A DNA stretch of 26,339 nt from assembly GCA_023449855.1 (NCBI GenBank), contig JAEXHR010000349.1, forward strand, positions 1-26,339, given 5' to 3'. The notes under the pieces were generated by a model. The model was not told where the DNA came from. It searched no databases and saw only the letters and a program-made list of their open reading frames with translations. Below, piece after piece: positions 22,774 to 26,339 of this stretch. This stretch comes from Pseudomonadota bacterium. GTDB taxonomy: Bacteria > Pseudomonadota > Alphaproteobacteria > Rhizobiales > Xanthobacteraceae. Position numbers and translations under genes: made by a program. Each line of letters starts with the position of its first letter. The first letter of the stretch is position 1.

Positions 22774-23253
22774 GTGAAGACCTTGCTCGAAATATCTGAC
22801 AGCTTTCGTGTATTGCCTCATCTTGTTGCGCTTTCCATCGCATATATTTTAGCGCTGCCGATCGGCTGGAACCGCGAGCGTGCCGAGCGCAGCGCCGGCC
22901 TGCGCACGTTCCCGCTGGTTGCTCTGGCGAGCTGCGGCATCGTCCAGGCGACCGAAGGTATCCTGAACGGTCATCCGGAAGGTACGGCCCGCATCATTGA
23001 AGGCCTGATGACCGGGATGGGGTTCATCGGCGGCGGCGCCATCCTGAAACATGGTGGATCGGTGCGCGGCACGGCCACTGCCGCCAGCCTTTGGGCGACC
23101 GGCGCTACGGGCGCGGCGGTGGGGCTTGGCGCCTACGACGTGGCGGTGGTGATCTCGCTCTTCACCTTCCTGACCTTGTGGCTGCTGGTTCCATTCAAGG
23201 AAGAGGGGGGCAAGGAGGACGAGAACGGACTGAAACCGCATAGCGAGATGTGA
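22774..23253 (+). CDS. MgtC/SapB family membrane protein
   Basis: Integral inner membrane protein of 159 residues. The N-terminal MgtC domain has about four to five hydrophobic helices with the family hallmarks GWNRERAERSAGLRTFPLVALASCG and MTGMGFIGGGAILKHGGSVRGTATAASLWATGATGAAVG. The C-terminal ACT-like cytoplasmic domain of Salmonella MgtC is absent; a short charged tail (PFKEEGGKEDENG) ends it. MgtC proteins modulate membrane potential/F-ATPase and Mg-limitation survival, but short members may differ. The start is GTG at 22774 with GGAG 6 bases upstream. No Mg-sensing leader can be recognised in the roughly 115-base upstream region. Confidence 0.92.
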   Translation: MKTLLEISDSFRVLPHLVALSIAYILALPIGWNRERAERSAGLRTFPLVALASCGIVQATEGILNGHPEGTARIIEGLMTGMGFIGGGAILKHGGSVRGTATAASLWATGATGAAVGLGAYDVAVVISLFTFLTLWLLVPFKEEGGKEDENGLKPHSEM

Positions 23254-23410
23254 GCGGCACCGGGCTGGCGCTTTGCTGCAAAGCAGCGTAGAAGGGCGCC
23301 ATCCCGATACGCACCGGACTCCCTGGACCCGACGTGACCGTCAAATGAAGGACGGCAGATTCGATTCCGTTTGGTCCCAGTATCTCGATGTCGAACATCA
23401 GATGAGTCCC

Positions 23411-23427
23411 GGCCGCGTGATGCGGCC
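23411..23427 (+). promoter_or_regulatory. 5'-UTR hairpin before the helicase start
   Basis: GGCCGC-GTGAT-GCGGCC, a perfect 6-bp stem with 5-base loop, ending 23 bases before the helicase ATG. It would lie in the mRNA leader close to the ribosome-binding region and could fold as a temperature-sensitive or regulatory hairpin. The remaining 197-base gap from the MgtC-like gene shows nothing else I recognise. Confidence 0.35.
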
Positions 23428-23450
23428 TGCCGCAACCAAGGTTAAATTCC

Positions 23451-25601
<2,151 letters not shown>

Positions 25602-25630
25602 GAGGCTGGGGCGTGCCTCATGCCCTGGAA

Positions 25631-25738
25631 CGTAGGATGGGTTGAGCGCAGCGAAAACCCATCATTCCTTCTGCGCGGTAAGCTCCGCCGATGGGTTGTC
25701 GTTTCGGCGCTACGCGCCTGCACTCAACCCATCCTACG
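25631..25738. repeat. Palindromic intergenic repeat, family E
   Basis: Arms CGTAGGATGGGTTGAG and CTCAACCCATCCTACG, perfectly complementary, with internal arms AAAACCCATC and GATGGGTTGTC. It fills most of the gap between the convergent helicase and SDR genes (stops 25601 and 25753). Confidence 0.88.
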
Positions 25739-25752
25739 AACCGGCGCGCGTT

Positions 25753-26339
25753 TCACACCCGCCCGCGCACTGGCAGCAATGCGCCGGTGATCGCGCTTGC
25801 GGCGTCGCTCGCCAGAAACAGGATCACGCTGGCGAGTTCATCCGGCGTCACCCATTTCGAAAAATCTGCGTTCGGCATATCGCGGCGATTGGCCGAGGTG
25901 TCGATGGTCGAGGGCAGCACCGCATTGACGGTGATCTTGCCCTTCAACTCCGCTGCCAAAGCTTCCGTCAGCCGGTGCACGCCGGCTTTCGATGCAGCAT
26001 AGGGGCCCATGCCGCCGCTGGCCTCCAGCGCGCCGATGGCGCCGATATTCACGATCCGTCCGGCGCTCGATTTCACCAGATGCGGGACCGCAGCGCGCGA
26101 TGCGTTGAGCGCGGTGAGCAGGTTGAGACGATGCATCGTCTCCCAGCTTTCATTGCTGCCATCGGCGATGGTTTCGAATTTGAACGCACCAGCAATGTTG
26201 ATCAGCACATCGATGCGGCCGAGTTGCGAGACCACATCGTCGATGGCCTTTGCGGCCTGCGAAGCATCGGAGAGATCGACACCGCCGATCTGCAAACGTT
26301 GCGGCGTCGAGGGAATGTCGTTGTGGCCGTGTTCGGTCA
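25753..26339 (-). CDS. SDR family oxidoreductase, partial (5' end beyond window)
   Basis: C-terminal part (about 194 residues visible) of a short-chain dehydrogenase; the frame remains open to the right edge, so the start and nucleotide-binding loop lie outside. RIDVLINIAGAFKFETI, RIVNIGAIGALEASGG, GPYAASKAGVHRLTEALAAELKG and VNAVLPSTIDTSANR are recognisable. The active-site Tyr and Lys (YAASK) are present, but the residue 13 positions before the tyrosine, normally the catalytic serine, is alanine here (NIGA). Sub-families with this change exist, to my recollection, so the protein may still be a functional reductase with altered chemistry. Substrate unknown. Confidence 0.88.
   Translation of the reverse strand, partial: TEHGHNDIPSTPQRLQIGGVDLSDASQAAKAIDDVVSQLGRIDVLINIAGAFKFETIADGSNESWETMHRLNLLTALNASRAAVPHLVKSSAGRIVNIGAIGALEASGGMGPYAASKAGVHRLTEALAAELKGKITVNAVLPSTIDTSANRRDMPNADFSKWVTPDELASVILFLASDAASAITGALLPVRGRV

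Overview
The window is a GC-rich chromosomal segment of an alphaproteobacterium. Gene content (MocR regulator, CreA, DUF2161, NodN-like MaoC protein, rhizobial-type small hypotheticals) and several families of intergenic palindromes of the kind common in Bradyrhizobium, Rhodopseudomonas, Afipia and Tardiphaga point to the Bradyrhizobiaceae/Nitrobacteraceae. The genus cannot be fixed from the sequence alone. I see no tRNA, rRNA, CRISPR array, insertion sequence or phage gene. Most genes look like ordinary chromosomal housekeeping or accessory genes, densely packed.

Layout. (1) 46-4523 (+): acyl-CoA ligase, NodN-like MaoC hydratase and HSD17B4-like short-chain dehydrogenase, a plausible fatty or aromatic acid degradation unit, followed by a PP4765-type flavoprotein. 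(2) 4603-8089 (-): a DSD1-type PLP enzyme bracketed by two copies of one palindromic repeat, then an ABC-F ATPase and the YaiI/DUF188 protein read as a pair. (3) 8263-9735: a double-hotdog MaoC-like protein (+) facing an exported glutathione peroxidase (-) across another palindrome. (4) 9805-12188: a periplasmic L,D-transpeptidase (-) with a second degenerate YkuD-like half, divergent from CreA (+). (5) 12192-15366: several small exported or unknown proteins, an SDR, a SnoaL-like exported protein, a DUF6719-like exported protein and a 50-residue membrane protein. (6) 15444-19127: a MocR-type regulator divergent from a PNPOx-like flavoprotein and an M20 deacylase; the shared promoter region has a perfect 9-bp inverted repeat. 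(7) 19208-21351: BtuF-like protein (-), PaaI-type thioesterase (+) and GNAT acetyltransferase (+). (8) 21546-23253: conserved hypothetical and DUF2161 PD-(D/E)XK protein (-), divergent from an MgtC-like membrane protein (+). (9) 23451-26339: DEAD-box RNA helicase (+) facing an SDR (-) that runs off the right edge.

No clear new defence system or mobile island is present. The observations most worth following are the intergenic palindromes whose arms supply stop codons, the predicted MocR operator and its two-gene target unit, the L,D-transpeptidase with a duplicated catalytically dead half, the split MFE-2-like cassette, an SDR with alanine at the catalytic serine position, and the cluster of tiny exported proteins near a perfect 10-bp inverted repeat.
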